From Anaerolineales bacterium UBA2395 (GTDB lineage: Bacteria; Chloroflexota; Anaerolineae; Anaerolineales; Villigracilaceae), in the NCBI GenBank assembly GCA_002343775.1, contig DDSH01000001.1, forward strand, positions 179,236 through 243,235: a DNA stretch of 64,000 bases, read 5' to 3'. Shown piece by piece: positions 7,901 to 15,099 of the stretch; position 1 is the first letter of the stretch; the number at the start of each line of letters is the position of its first letter. The translations under genes were made by a program, and so were the position numbers. Below the pieces are notes generated by a model. The model saw only the letters and a program-made list of their open reading frames with translations, searched no databases and had not been told where the DNA came from.

Positions 7901-8875
7901 ATGAAAACTGTCACCCCCATCAATTCTTTCGACAAAATCAAATTGCTGGCTGACGCGCGCCGCATGGACATTTTGCGCCTGCTCATGGCGGCACCCGCCA
8001 CACTCACGCTTCTCGCACGGACCTTGAAACAGTCGCCCGCCTGGGTGCGGCATCACATCCTTGCGCTGGAATCCGCCGGATTGGTCGAAATCAGCGAAAC
8101 GCGCCGCACCGGCAAAGTGACCGAAAAATTCTATCGCGCCAAAGGTGACGCTTTCCTCCTGCAAGAAATGGTCCTGCCGAAGAGCAAGCTCCCCTCGGTC
8201 ATTTTTTCCGGAAGTCACGACCTTGCCCTCGAAGGCGTGGCAAACCATCTCGCCAAACACGTCAACTTGCTCAGTCTGCCCGTCGGCTCGCTGGATGGAT
8301 TGGTCAATCTGCGGCAGGGACTGTGCCAGATCTCCGGCTCCCATCTTCTCGATGAAAACGGCGAATACAACACGCCTTTCATCCGCCATCTTTTCCCTGA
8401 CCGCGACGTGGAAGTCATCACCCTTGCTTATCGCACACAGGGGCTCATCGTCTCGCAGGGCAATAAAAAGGGGATTAAAAAACTGTCGGACCTGATCCGC
8501 TCCGAGGTCCGCTTTGTGAACCGCAACCCCGGCTCAGGCACGCGCCTCTGGCTGGATGCAGAACTCCGCAGGCAAAACATCCCCGTGCAGCGCATCAATG
8601 GATATGAAAAATCTGTGAAGACACATAGCGAAGCCGCAACCCTGGTTGAAATGGACAAGGTGGATGTCTCGCTGGGTTTACAGGCAGCGGCGCACCAACA
8701 TGGGTTGGGGTTTATCCCGCTGTTCGAGGAACGCTACGACCTCATCCTGCCGCGCGAGCAGGAGAAGACGCTTAACCCGCTGCTGGACTTTATTCAGACG
8801 GCTGGCTTCCGAACCATGTTGGGGGCATTGACCGGATACAACGCCAGACACAGCGGCGAAGAGATTCACTTGTAA
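7901..8875 (+). CDS. HTH plus periplasmic-binding-like regulator, probably of tungstate/molybdate uptake
   Basis: Residues about 10-90 form an ArsR-like winged helix (LLADARRMDILRLLM, then WVRHHILALESAGLVEI). Residues about 95-320 resemble the PBP-like domain (PF12727 type) found fused to HTH or molybdopterin domains, with the ligand-loop signature FVNRNPGSGTRLWLDAEL. Proteins of this build sense molybdate, tungstate or a pterin cofactor and control transport. The tungstate ABC transporter genes follow 219 bases downstream on the same strand, and a shared palindrome precedes both units, supporting that role. No ribosome-binding site of note; the ATG follows an AT-rich stretch. Confidence 0.8.
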   Translation: MKTVTPINSFDKIKLLADARRMDILRLLMAAPATLTLLARTLKQSPAWVRHHILALESAGLVEISETRRTGKVTEKFYRAKGDAFLLQEMVLPKSKLPSVIFSGSHDLALEGVANHLAKHVNLLSLPVGSLDGLVNLRQGLCQISGSHLLDENGEYNTPFIRHLFPDRDVEVITLAYRTQGLIVSQGNKKGIKKLSDLIRSEVRFVNRNPGSGTRLWLDAELRRQNIPVQRINGYEKSVKTHSEAATLVEMDKVDVSLGLQAAAHQHGLGFIPLFEERYDLILPREQEKTLNPLLDFIQTAGFRTMLGALTGYNARHSGEEIHL

Positions 8876-8970
8876 ATCCCCTTTTCAATGACTGGTCAAA
8901 AGTAGAGGTTGCCCATTGTTTTTTATCTCGAAGACTAAACTTTAGCACTAGCCGTTCCTATGTTTTTTTA

Positions 8971-8976
8971 TATAAT
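8971..8976 (+). promoter_or_regulatory. -10 box of tupA
   Basis: A perfect TATAAT 119 bases before the tupA ATG. The candidate operator begins five bases downstream, so a bound protein would cover the transcription start. No good -35 is present at 17 bases. A TTGACA at 9020-9025 has no matching -10 and was not used. Confidence 0.55.
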
Positions 8977-8980
8977 TCAA

Positions 8981-8996
8981 TTAAGTTTTTACTTAA
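8981..8996. promoter_or_regulatory. Candidate operator TTAAG-N6-CTTAA before tupA
   Basis: TTAAGTTTTTACTTAA is a perfect inverted repeat (TTAAGT / ACTTAA around four T). It matches the site at 7870-7885 at 14 of 16 positions and sits where a repressor would block transcription from the TATAAT at 8971. Together with the adjacent HTH-PBP regulator gene this suggests metal-oxyanion-controlled expression of tupABC. Confidence 0.6.
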
Positions 8997-9094
8997 CAGA
9001 ATATTCTTTCATGGTTTAGTTGACAGTGCATCGGCTTTACTCCCCATCGTTTTGGCGGAAAACAAAATCAGTTTATAAAAAGGAGAAAAAAAGA

Positions 9095-10018
9095 ATGTCC
9101 CGTTCGATGAAATACATTTTGTTCATGGGCGTGATCCTATCCCTGGTGCTTGCCGCCTGTGGATCAGCCGCCCCCACTGAGACTTCTGCCACGGAAGCCC
9201 CTGTTTCAACCGAAGTGCCCGTTACCGAAACTGCTGCCCCCGCCATCGCTGAGTTGATACTCGCCACCACCACCTCCACACAAGATTCCGGCTTGCTGGA
9301 TGTGCTCATTCCCATCTTCCAGGAACAGACCGGTTATATCGTGCAGACCGTCGCCGTTGGATCCGGTGCGGCGATCAAAATGGGCGAGGAAGGCAATGCC
9401 GATGTTCTGTTGGTACATGCTCCTGCCGCTGAAAAAGTATTGATGGAAGCCGGCTTTGGAAAAGACCGCTTGCTTGTGATGCACAACGACTTTGTCATCG
9501 TGGGTCCCGCTGATGACCCAGCAGGTATTAATGGGCTCTCCACCACGATCGAAGCCTTCCAGGCAATTGCAGATACCGGGGTAAACTTCATCACCCGCGG
9601 CGATGACTCTGGCACACACAAGATGGAACTCAGTCTGTGGGGCAAAACCACTGCAGAGCCTGCCGGGCAGGCTTGGTATGTAGACTCCGGTCAGGGCATG
9701 GGCGCCACGCTGACCATTGCCTCCGAACGCCAGGCATACACCCTCACCGACCGCGCCACCTATCTGGCGAACAAGGACAACCTCGAGCTCGAAATCCTCT
9801 TTGAAGGCGATGCCGCCCTGCTGAACATCTATCACGTCATCACGGTCAACCCCGAAAAATGGGAAAAGACCAACTACGAAGGCGCGATGGCTTTCGCCGA
9901 ATTCATGGTCAGCGATGAAGCCCAAGCGATCATCGGCGAGTTCGGCGTGGATACGTTCGGTCAGCCGCTCTTCTTCCCCGATGCTGGAAAAACCGAAGCC
10001 GAACTCGGTTTGGATTAG
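9095..10018 (+). CDS. tupA: Tungstate-binding lipoprotein of ABC transporter
   Basis: Signal peptide with lipobox LVLAACGS, then a Thr/Pro/Glu-rich linker (about residues 25-55) and a periplasmic-binding domain. The block ILATTTSTQDSGLLDVLIP and the segment FITRGDDSGTHKMELSLW are hallmarks of the TupA family, which binds tungstate tightly and delivers it to TupBC. Start at the ATG at 9095 because AAGGAG lies seven bases upstream and it begins the signal peptide; the longer frame from 9020 adds an unlikely leader. First gene of tupABC. Tungstate would supply tungsten-dependent oxidoreductases or formate dehydrogenases, which are not in this window. Confidence 0.92.
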   Translation: MSRSMKYILFMGVILSLVLAACGSAAPTETSATEAPVSTEVPVTETAAPAIAELILATTTSTQDSGLLDVLIPIFQEQTGYIVQTVAVGSGAAIKMGEEGNADVLLVHAPAAEKVLMEAGFGKDRLLVMHNDFVIVGPADDPAGINGLSTTIEAFQAIADTGVNFITRGDDSGTHKMELSLWGKTTAEPAGQAWYVDSGQGMGATLTIASERQAYTLTDRATYLANKDNLELEILFEGDAALLNIYHVITVNPEKWEKTNYEGAMAFAEFMVSDEAQAIIGEFGVDTFGQPLFFPDAGKTEAELGLD

Positions 10019-10029
10019 AATCATTTCCA

Positions 10030-10055
10030 TAGGGGCGGCTCTTGAGCCGCCCCTA
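10030..10055. repeat. Perfect GC-rich palindrome between tupA and tupB
   Basis: TAGGGGCGGCTC at 10030-10041 pairs with GAGCCGCCCCTA at 10044-10055, a 12-bp stem with a two-base centre. It starts 11 bases after the tupA stop and ends eight bases before the tupB ATG. The TAGGGGCG start is shared with the palindrome inside leuS at 59363, so these are probably members of one repeat family. No T-run follows on the plus strand. It could reduce downstream expression or protect the tupA message from 3' decay, as intergenic REP hairpins do for binding-protein genes. Confidence 0.8.
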
Positions 10056-10063
10056 CCCATACT

Positions 10064-10717
10064 ATGATCTTCGATCTCGAAATCTTCCAGATCACCCTGC
10101 TTTCCCTGCAAATCTCAGCGTTCGCCACCGCGTTGAGTTTGGTCATTGGGCTGCCGTTCGGCACACTGCTTGCCTTGGGTAAATTCCCCGGGCGCTCCTT
10201 TTTGCTGAGCATCGTCAACACCGGCATGGGGCTTCCCCCCGTGGTCGTTGGCTTGTTCGTGGCGATGATGCTCTGGCGTTCCGGTCCATTGGGGGATCTG
10301 CGGCTGATCTACACCCCCACCGCCATCATCATCGCCCAGGTTGTGATCTCCTTCCCGGTCGTAACCGGCTTAACCGCCGCCGCGCTTCAAGCCCTGGACC
10401 CGAGACTGATCCTGCAACTCTATGGGCTTGGTGCATCCCGAATCCAAATGATCTGGATGTTATGGCGTGAAGCACGCCTGCCACTGCTCGCGGCATTGAT
10501 GGCTGGCTTCGGTTCGGTCATCTCGGAGGTGGGCGCATCCATGATGGTGGGCGGCAACATCCGCTACCAAACGCGCGTACTGACGACTGCCATCGTCCTC
10601 GAAACCGGCAAGGGAGAATTCGACAAAGCCATCGGGTTAGCCATCCTTTTGCTTGTCATTACCTTCCTCGTCAACTGGGCGCTGACATGGATCCAGCAGC
10701 GGAGCGTGCGGCGATGA
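10064..10717 (+). CDS. tupB: Tungstate ABC transporter permease
   Basis: 217 residues, five hydrophobic segments and a binding-protein-dependent transport (MetI-like) domain, including the EAA-type loop GASRIQMIWMLWREARLPLLAAL where the ATPase docks. The final part (GASMMVGGNIRYQTRVLTTAI) is characteristic of TupB permeases. It follows tupA after a palindromic repeat and lacks an obvious ribosome-binding site. The downstream tupC start overlaps its stop codon (ATGA), so the last two genes are translationally coupled. Confidence 0.92.
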   Translation: MIFDLEIFQITLLSLQISAFATALSLVIGLPFGTLLALGKFPGRSFLLSIVNTGMGLPPVVVGLFVAMMLWRSGPLGDLRLIYTPTAIIIAQVVISFPVVTGLTAAALQALDPRLILQLYGLGASRIQMIWMLWREARLPLLAALMAGFGSVISEVGASMMVGGNIRYQTRVLTTAIVLETGKGEFDKAIGLAILLLVITFLVNWALTWIQQRSVRR

Positions 10718-11442
10718 AGGCTCTGGTGGAAATCCAAGACCTGCTGGTCAGGCGCGGCGAACATCCTGCTTTACAGATGGAACACTTGGCGATCCAAAAT
10801 GGTGAAGTGCTGGCGGTCGTTGGTCCGAATGGCGCAGGCAAAAGCACGCTGCTCCTCACACTGGCACGATTGCTCAAACCCGAGCGTGGCGAAATTCGAT
10901 TCAATGGCATTCAATCTTCGGCGGAGTCTGATACGGATTATCGGCGACGGATCGCGCTCGTCATGCAGGATCCGCTTTTGTTCGATATGACCGTCTTCGA
11001 CAATGTTGCATCCGGCTTGAAGTTTCGTGGAGTTCACAAAGATGAACTTCGGAGCAAGGTTCCGCTTTGGTTGGAACGGCTGGGTGTGGGGCATCTGGCA
11101 AAACGGCGCGCCAATCAACTTTCCGGCGGCGAGGCGCAGCGCGTCAGTTTGGCGCGGGCGTTGATCCTTGAACCAAAACTGCTCCTGCTCGACGAACCGT
11201 TCTCCGCGCTCGACCCCCCCACCCGCAGCCGCCTGTTGGATGACCTGGGCACGTTGTTAAAAGAAACCGCCACAACGACGGTCTTCGTCACACACGACCT
11301 GCCCGAAGCCGCTCAACTCGCAACACGCATCGCGGTCATTGTCGGCAATCGCATGCGACAGGTCAGCAGCCCGAATGAGGTCTTCAACTCTCCAGCCGAT
11401 GAAGATGTTTCGAGGTTTGTGAATCACAGGCAAGCAAAATAG
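10714..11442 (+). CDS. tupC: Tungstate ABC transporter ATP-binding protein
   Basis: A complete ABC ATPase of about 242 residues: Walker A VGPNGAGKSTLLL (about 37), signature NQLSGGEAQRVSLARAL (about 135), Walker B LLLLDEPFSALD (about 156) and switch His in TVFVTHDLPEA. Start at 10714 is preferred over 10687 because it overlaps the tupB stop as ATGA, has GGAG upstream and removes a nine-residue extension. With TupA and TupB it forms the tungstate importer. The truncated gene at 11475 follows directly. Confidence 0.93.
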   Translation: MKALVEIQDLLVRRGEHPALQMEHLAIQNGEVLAVVGPNGAGKSTLLLTLARLLKPERGEIRFNGIQSSAESDTDYRRRIALVMQDPLLFDMTVFDNVASGLKFRGVHKDELRSKVPLWLERLGVGHLAKRRANQLSGGEAQRVSLARALILEPKLLLLDEPFSALDPPTRSRLLDDLGTLLKETATTTVFVTHDLPEAAQLATRIAVIVGNRMRQVSSPNEVFNSPADEDVSRFVNHRQAK

Positions 11443-11474
11443 GCTCTCGTTAGTTTTCATAAAAGGAGAGCGAC

Positions 11475-11564
11475 ATGCAATACATCATTGGAATTGACGA
11501 TACCGACAAATTGGAATCACACGGCACGGGTCATTTAGCGCATGACATGGCAGAGAAGCGCTGA
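11475..11564 (+). pseudogene. Truncated N-terminus of a TiaS/DUF1743-like protein
   Basis: An ATG with a strong ribosome-binding site (AAAAGGAGAG) opens a 29-codon frame whose beginning, YIIGIDDTDKLESHGTGHLA, resembles the N-terminal block of TiaS/DUF1743-type proteins (IGIDDTD...GTGxLA). TGA then stops it, and no continuation was found in the other frames. The rest of the family protein (normally several hundred residues) is missing. It probably once belonged to the tup operon, since the start lies 32 bases after tupC. It could be translated as a short peptide, but decay is the simpler reading. Confidence 0.55.
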
Positions 11565-11709
11565 TTTTTTTGTACGCAGACCCAAGGAAAGACCCATCGC
11601 AAAGCCATCTCCCCTTTTAACGGCATACACCGCGCGTTGCGCGGTGCAGCCAATAGACCAACTCAGAGGGAGGAGAGAGAGTTTGGAGGAGCAACTTGCG
11701 GTTGCTCGT

Positions 11710-11928
11710 TTAAACTAGATCCAGGTCAGGATTTGTTCCACAGAGGGAGCAAGCCGGTTTTTCCATCATGTTACATTCCAGAGAATGTGAACAGCGGCGT
11801 GCCGTAACTCGCGGAGGCTGATATGGCAGGTGTTCCGCAGGGTAAACAACCTCGTTCTCGATTGCAACTTCCTGCTCCACATGTTCGCAGTACTTCACTT
11901 TCTCGATCTGCCAAACTTTTTCAGTCAC
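11710..11928 (-). CDS. Small Cys-rich conserved-looking protein of unknown function
   Basis: 72 residues starting at a GTG that follows a near-ideal AGGAGGTCGAC site. The sequence has an acidic first third (EHVEQEVAIENEVVYPAEH), a Pro/Arg centre and a Cys-rich end: RRCSHSLECNMMEKPACSLC, giving C-x5-C and C-x2-C pairs that could bind zinc or an Fe-S cluster. The pattern looks like a protein, not a shadow frame: no overlapping gene on the other strand competes. I cannot name the family. The region between it and the pseudogene (11565-11709) holds only two short hairpins, ACCGCGC/GCGCGGT and GAGCAAC/GTTGCTC (the latter could end this transcript). Confidence 0.6.
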   Translation of the reverse strand: MTEKVWQIEKVKYCEHVEQEVAIENEVVYPAEHLPYQPPRVTARRCSHSLECNMMEKPACSLCGTNPDLDLV

Positions 11929-11964
11929 GTCGACCTCCTGACTTTGACGCTTTGAAGTTTACGA

Positions 11965-11995
11965 GAAAAACGCCTGTCACACCAGTGACAGGCGT
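11965..11995 (-). terminator. Terminator after the sugar dehydrogenase gene
   Basis: On the minus strand ACGCCTGTCAC pairs perfectly with GTGACAGGCGT around a four-base loop and is followed by five T. It lies 46 bases downstream of the stop codon of the PQQ-type dehydrogenase gene (12041). The inner GTGACAG sequence resembles the GTGACNGTCAC palindromes elsewhere in the window. Confidence 0.8.
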
Positions 11996-12040
11996 CACAA
12001 ACCGACATGACAAAGCACCTATTTAGGATGTGATATGTCT

Positions 12041-13267
12041 TTATTTCCTTGCAAGGATGTAAAGCCCCCCCGCGTCGCTAAGAAGATAGACCTCCCCGGC
12101 ATCGTCCTGACCAAATGAGGTGATTGTCACCCCCGCTTCGAACAGGACCTGAGACCGCCACAGCCCATTGGAATTGATCAACCCCCAAACGATCCCCGAG
12201 CAATAATCGCCGTACAGATACACTCCATTCCACTCCGGCATCGCACCGCGATAGACGTACCCACCCGTGATGGAACAGCCGAATTCATGGTTGTACTCCG
12301 CTGCCGGGAGCAAAAGCCCGGGCTGGGGCTCACCGTCATAGCCATAGCTGCCTTCCATGATGCTCCAGCCGAAATTCGCGCCGCCGGGCGAACCCGCCGG
12401 AAGGAAGTCGATTTCCTCCCAGGCATTCTGCCCCACATCGCCGATCCACAAATCACCAGTGGACTGATCGAAGGAAATGCGCCAGGGATTACGCAAACCA
12501 TACGCCCAAACCTCGTTCCCAAAGGGATTATCCGCAGGGATGGCATACGGGTCGCCGTTATCCACATCGATGCGCAGGATTTTACCCAACAGCGAACTCG
12601 TATCCTGCCCGCTCTTGAGCGGGTCTCCCGCCGCGCCGCCATCACCGAGACCGAGGTACAGGTAGCCGTCGGGACCAAACGCAACCGCCCCACCATTGTG
12701 ATTTGGGAAGGGCTGGTCGATGACCATCAGCACTTTTTCACTACTTGGGTCGGCAGTATCACCATTGGCTTGAAAGCGTGAAATGCGCGTATGTCCGCCG
12801 CTGCCTGTATAGTTGACGTAAAAATAGCCGTTTTGCTCGAACTCTGGGTGAAAGGCAAGCCCCAGCAAGCCCATCTCGTTGCTGGAGTCATTCACACGGT
12901 CATCGATGTTGAGAAAAGGCTGCGGAAGGACAAACCCATCCTTGTAAATACGAATCGCGCCATACTTTTCGACGATGAACAACCTGCCCGAACTATCGTA
13001 CGCAGACTGTACATCAACAGGGCGGGAGAGTCCGGCAGCGATCAGCCGCCACTCAAAGGCATTCGGGTCGGGGAACTGGCTCGCGCTGGCTATGGGCGTC
13101 TCGGTTGCGGAGACGGTGGGGGTATCTGTTCCCGGCTGAGGCTCGGTCTGCTGGGCGGGAATCGTTTCCGTTGGGGAAAGAGGCGTGATCGTCGGGGCTG
13201 CGGAATCTGAAAATCTACCGCAGGCGATCATCACCGGCAGGGTCAATAAAATCAGGAATCGTTTCAT
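12041..13267 (-). CDS. PQQ-dependent sugar (glucose/sorbosone) dehydrogenase-like lipoprotein
   Basis: A lipoprotein signal (LLTLPVMIACGR), then a Thr/Pro-rich linker to about residue 65, then a six-bladed beta-propeller of the soluble glucose dehydrogenase/YliI family. Supporting blocks: LFIVEKYGAIRIY, MGLLGLAFHPEFEQNGYFYVNYT (catalytic His region), NHNGGAVAFGPDGYLYLGLGDGG and YGLRNPWRISFD. Family members oxidise aldose sugars with PQQ as cofactor; no PQQ genes are seen here, so cofactor use is uncertain. The ATG overlaps the stop codon of the upstream DUF1232 gene (TAATG), so the two are coupled. Confidence 0.88.
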   Translation of the reverse strand: MKRFLILLTLPVMIACGRFSDSAAPTITPLSPTETIPAQQTEPQPGTDTPTVSATETPIASASQFPDPNAFEWRLIAAGLSRPVDVQSAYDSSGRLFIVEKYGAIRIYKDGFVLPQPFLNIDDRVNDSSNEMGLLGLAFHPEFEQNGYFYVNYTGSGGHTRISRFQANGDTADPSSEKVLMVIDQPFPNHNGGAVAFGPDGYLYLGLGDGGAAGDPLKSGQDTSSLLGKILRIDVDNGDPYAIPADNPFGNEVWAYGLRNPWRISFDQSTGDLWIGDVGQNAWEEIDFLPAGSPGGANFGWSIMEGSYGYDGEPQPGLLLPAAEYNHEFGCSITGGYVYRGAMPEWNGVYLYGDYCSGIVWGLINSNGLWRSQVLFEAGVTITSFGQDDAGEVYLLSDAGGLYILARK

Positions 13268-13626
13268 TATTCGTTTACGTCGGTGGTCTCGGCATCCACC
13301 ACTTCATCCTGCGCCCCGTTGGAAGTGGTGTTGCTCGCCAGCGCCTTCATATGCTCGGCAACGACATCGGGCGGGCAGAGTTCGGTAAATATATACGAGC
13401 TCAGCCAAAGCAGGGCGGCATCGTCCACTACGCCGATGATGGGCAGGGATACCGCGTCGATGGGCGAAACAAGGTAGATAAGCGCGCCAACGGGAACCAG
13501 CTTGGCAAAGAAATTGACACGCCGGTCACCCATCAGCCGGAAGATGAGCTTCAATTGGTTAAGGATGTTTCGTACCACGCCACCTTGCTGTGCGACGATG
13601 ATATCAGACGATTTTTTCTCGGTCAT
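13267..13626 (-). CDS. DUF1232 (YkvA-like) membrane protein
   Basis: About 119 residues. The core FFAKLVPVGALIYLVSPIDAVSLPIIGVVDDAALLW (split here over two membrane-dipping helices) contains the Y-x-x-SP(I/V)D signature of DUF1232. Preceded by a polar N-terminus and followed by an acidic tail. Function of the family is unknown. Start at 13626 because AAGGAG lies just upstream (AAGGAGACCCTC), whereas the longer frame has none. A TATAAT on the minus strand around 13654-13659 is a possible -10. First gene of a two-gene operon with the sugar dehydrogenase. Confidence 0.85.
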   Translation of the reverse strand: MTEKKSSDIIVAQQGGVVRNILNQLKLIFRLMGDRRVNFFAKLVPVGALIYLVSPIDAVSLPIIGVVDDAALLWLSSYIFTELCPPDVVAEHMKALASNTTSNGAQDEVVDAETTDVNE

Positions 13627-13854
13627 GAGGGTCTCCTTCTGTTTGGTGGGTTCATTATATTCGGAATTGCAGGTTGGAAAATTTTTCGAAGCCAACATTA
13701 AGCAATTTCAAACCAGAACATTTTGTATACGCAGCCGGCGCGGTTGTGATGCATGTTCCGCGACGAATGTCATTCCCCGAACCTGACCATTCCCTGCAAC
13801 TTTTTCCAGCGCGGAGCATCAAAGCATACGATACTTAATTTGGAGGATTTTCCC

Positions 13855-14247
13855 ATGGAAATGATCATCGACTTCCCCGGTGGGCTGAAGGTGGACGCCC
13901 ACTTTCGCGGACATACTTTCAAGACCGACCAGCCCCCCGCCGACACGGCTCCCATGCCGTTCGAACTCTTCCTTGCATCCATCGGCACCTGCGCTGGAAT
14001 ATATGTGCTGGGCTTTTGCCGCCAGCGCAACCTGCCCACAGAAGGCATCCGCATTATTCAGCGCAACCACCCCAATATGATGACCGGGCTGATGGACAAG
14101 ATCGACCTTGAAATTCAAGTGCCGCCCACCTTCCCCGAGCAATATCATGCCGCGCTGGTGCGTTCTGCCGAATTGTGCAAAGTGAAGAAAACGCTCGAGA
14201 ACCCGCCCGCGTTCGAAGTGACCACAAAGGTCATGCAGCCTGCATAA
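13855..14247 (+). CDS. OsmC family protein
   Basis: 130 residues, starting at MEMIIDFPGGLKVDAH with GGAGG eight bases upstream. The OsmC fold is shown by PMPFELFLASIGTCAGIYVL with the first conserved cysteine and by ALVRSAELCKVKKTLE with the second. The pair forms the peroxidatic/resolving thiols in OsmC/Ohr enzymes, which reduce organic hydroperoxides. This shorter subfamily (YhfA-like) has no proven substrate. Single gene ended by a strong terminator at 14256. Confidence 0.88.
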   Translation: MEMIIDFPGGLKVDAHFRGHTFKTDQPPADTAPMPFELFLASIGTCAGIYVLGFCRQRNLPTEGIRIIQRNHPNMMTGLMDKIDLEIQVPPTFPEQYHAALVRSAELCKVKKTLENPPAFEVTTKVMQPA

Positions 14248-14255
14248 CGAAACCT

Positions 14256-14284
14256 GCCGCGAGAAACCCTCGCGGCGTTTTTTT
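14256..14284 (+). terminator. Terminator of the OsmC gene
   Basis: GCCGCGAG pairs with CTCGCGGC around a five-base AAACC loop, then G and seven T. It starts nine bases after the OsmC stop codon. The next gene's -10 box (14287) begins only two bases after the T-run. Confidence 0.92.
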
Positions 14285-14286
14285 AG

Positions 14287-14292
14287 TACAAT
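14287..14292 (+). promoter_or_regulatory. TACAAT -10 box six bases before the NYN gene
   Basis: TACAAT is followed by six bases and the ATG at 14299. Because the preceding bases form the OsmC terminator, the promoter must lie here, and the transcript would start at the ATG. Confidence 0.6.
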
Positions 14293-14298
14293 GTCGCT

Positions 14299-14763
14299 AT
14301 GCCCTACCTGATCGACGGACATAACCTGATCCCCAAAATCGGACTGAGCCTCGATAACCCCGATGACGAGCTGGAACTCGTGCGCCTCCTTCAAGATTTT
14401 GCGCGGATCAAACGTCAGCAAGTGGAGGTGTACTTTGATGGCGCTCCCCCCGGTTCTGCCGGGACCCGAAAACTGGGAACCGTGAAGGCGCATTTCATCC
14501 CCCGTGGGCAAACGGCTGATTCCGCCATCCGCAGAAGGTTGGGGCACATGGGCAAGTCGGCAAAGAACTGGACCGTGGTCTCTTCAGACCGCGAGGTGCA
14601 GACCACTGCAAAAGTCCATCAGGCTGCGTTCGTTTCTTCAGAAAATTTCGTGAAGGCATGTCGGGCCACACTCATCTCCGCATCCGCGAAGGAAGCGGAA
14701 GAACGACAAATGTCTGCGGGGGAAATGGATGAATGGTTGAATCTCTTCAATGGAAAAGAGTAA
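14299..14763 (+). CDS. NYN-domain RNase-like protein (YacP family)
   Basis: 154 residues beginning MPYLIDGHNLIPKIG, the first acidic motif of PIN-like NYN nucleases. VEVYFDGAPPG and TVVSSDREVQTTAKVH supply the further conserved Asp residues. YacP/NYN proteins are predicted metal-dependent RNases acting in rRNA or tRNA processing. The reading frame has no ribosome-binding site and its -10 box ends six bases before the ATG. The region to the next gene (14764-15099) contains only a long bulged hairpin with a T-run at 14875-14928. Confidence 0.85.
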   Translation: MPYLIDGHNLIPKIGLSLDNPDDELELVRLLQDFARIKRQQVEVYFDGAPPGSAGTRKLGTVKAHFIPRGQTADSAIRRRLGHMGKSAKNWTVVSSDREVQTTAKVHQAAFVSSENFVKACRATLISASAKEAEERQMSAGEMDEWLNLFNGKE

Positions 14764-14874
14764 AAAAATCTGCATAGTACTTATGTCTTATATATTTTTA
14801 ATGAAATTCGGATAAAAAAGGTGTATATTGTCTGTACGACACCTGCCCTCCCTTTTACTGGTATTTTGGTGTCC

Positions 14875-14928
14875 CCGCCGTCCTGATTCAGCATGCCCCC
14901 CCCATGCTGACAGGCGGCGGAACTTTTT
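14875..14928 (+). terminator. Long bulged hairpin with T-run, probable terminator
   Basis: CCGCCG, CCTG and TCAGCATG on the left pair with CATGCTGA, CAGG and CGGCGG on the right, with small bulges and a loop of seven C; five T follow at 14924-14928. It lies 112 bases after the NYN gene stop and 172 bases before the lipoprotein gene. It could end the NYN transcript or act as an attenuator for the next gene. Confidence 0.55.
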
Positions 14929-15099
14929 AATGTGACAAAAGACCTTGAATCACCTGTTTTTCCCCTATATAATGATTCTATCATTTCGTCTGTGCCCGCT
15001 TGAGGTCTTGTCGATTATCTGACACATCATGCCTGGGCGCTCGATGCCAAGAAGCATTTTTTCATCATTCATGCAAGGTTGGAATTGGAGTTGTGGGGT

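Noticed and set aside
9020..9025. TTGACA as a tupA promoter -35
   Set aside because: No -10 box is found at 15-19 bases downstream; the TATAAT at 8971 next to the operator is the better candidate.
13819..14547. 242-codon minus-strand frame over OsmC and the NYN gene
   Set aside because: It crosses the OsmC terminator and two well-supported plus-strand genes.
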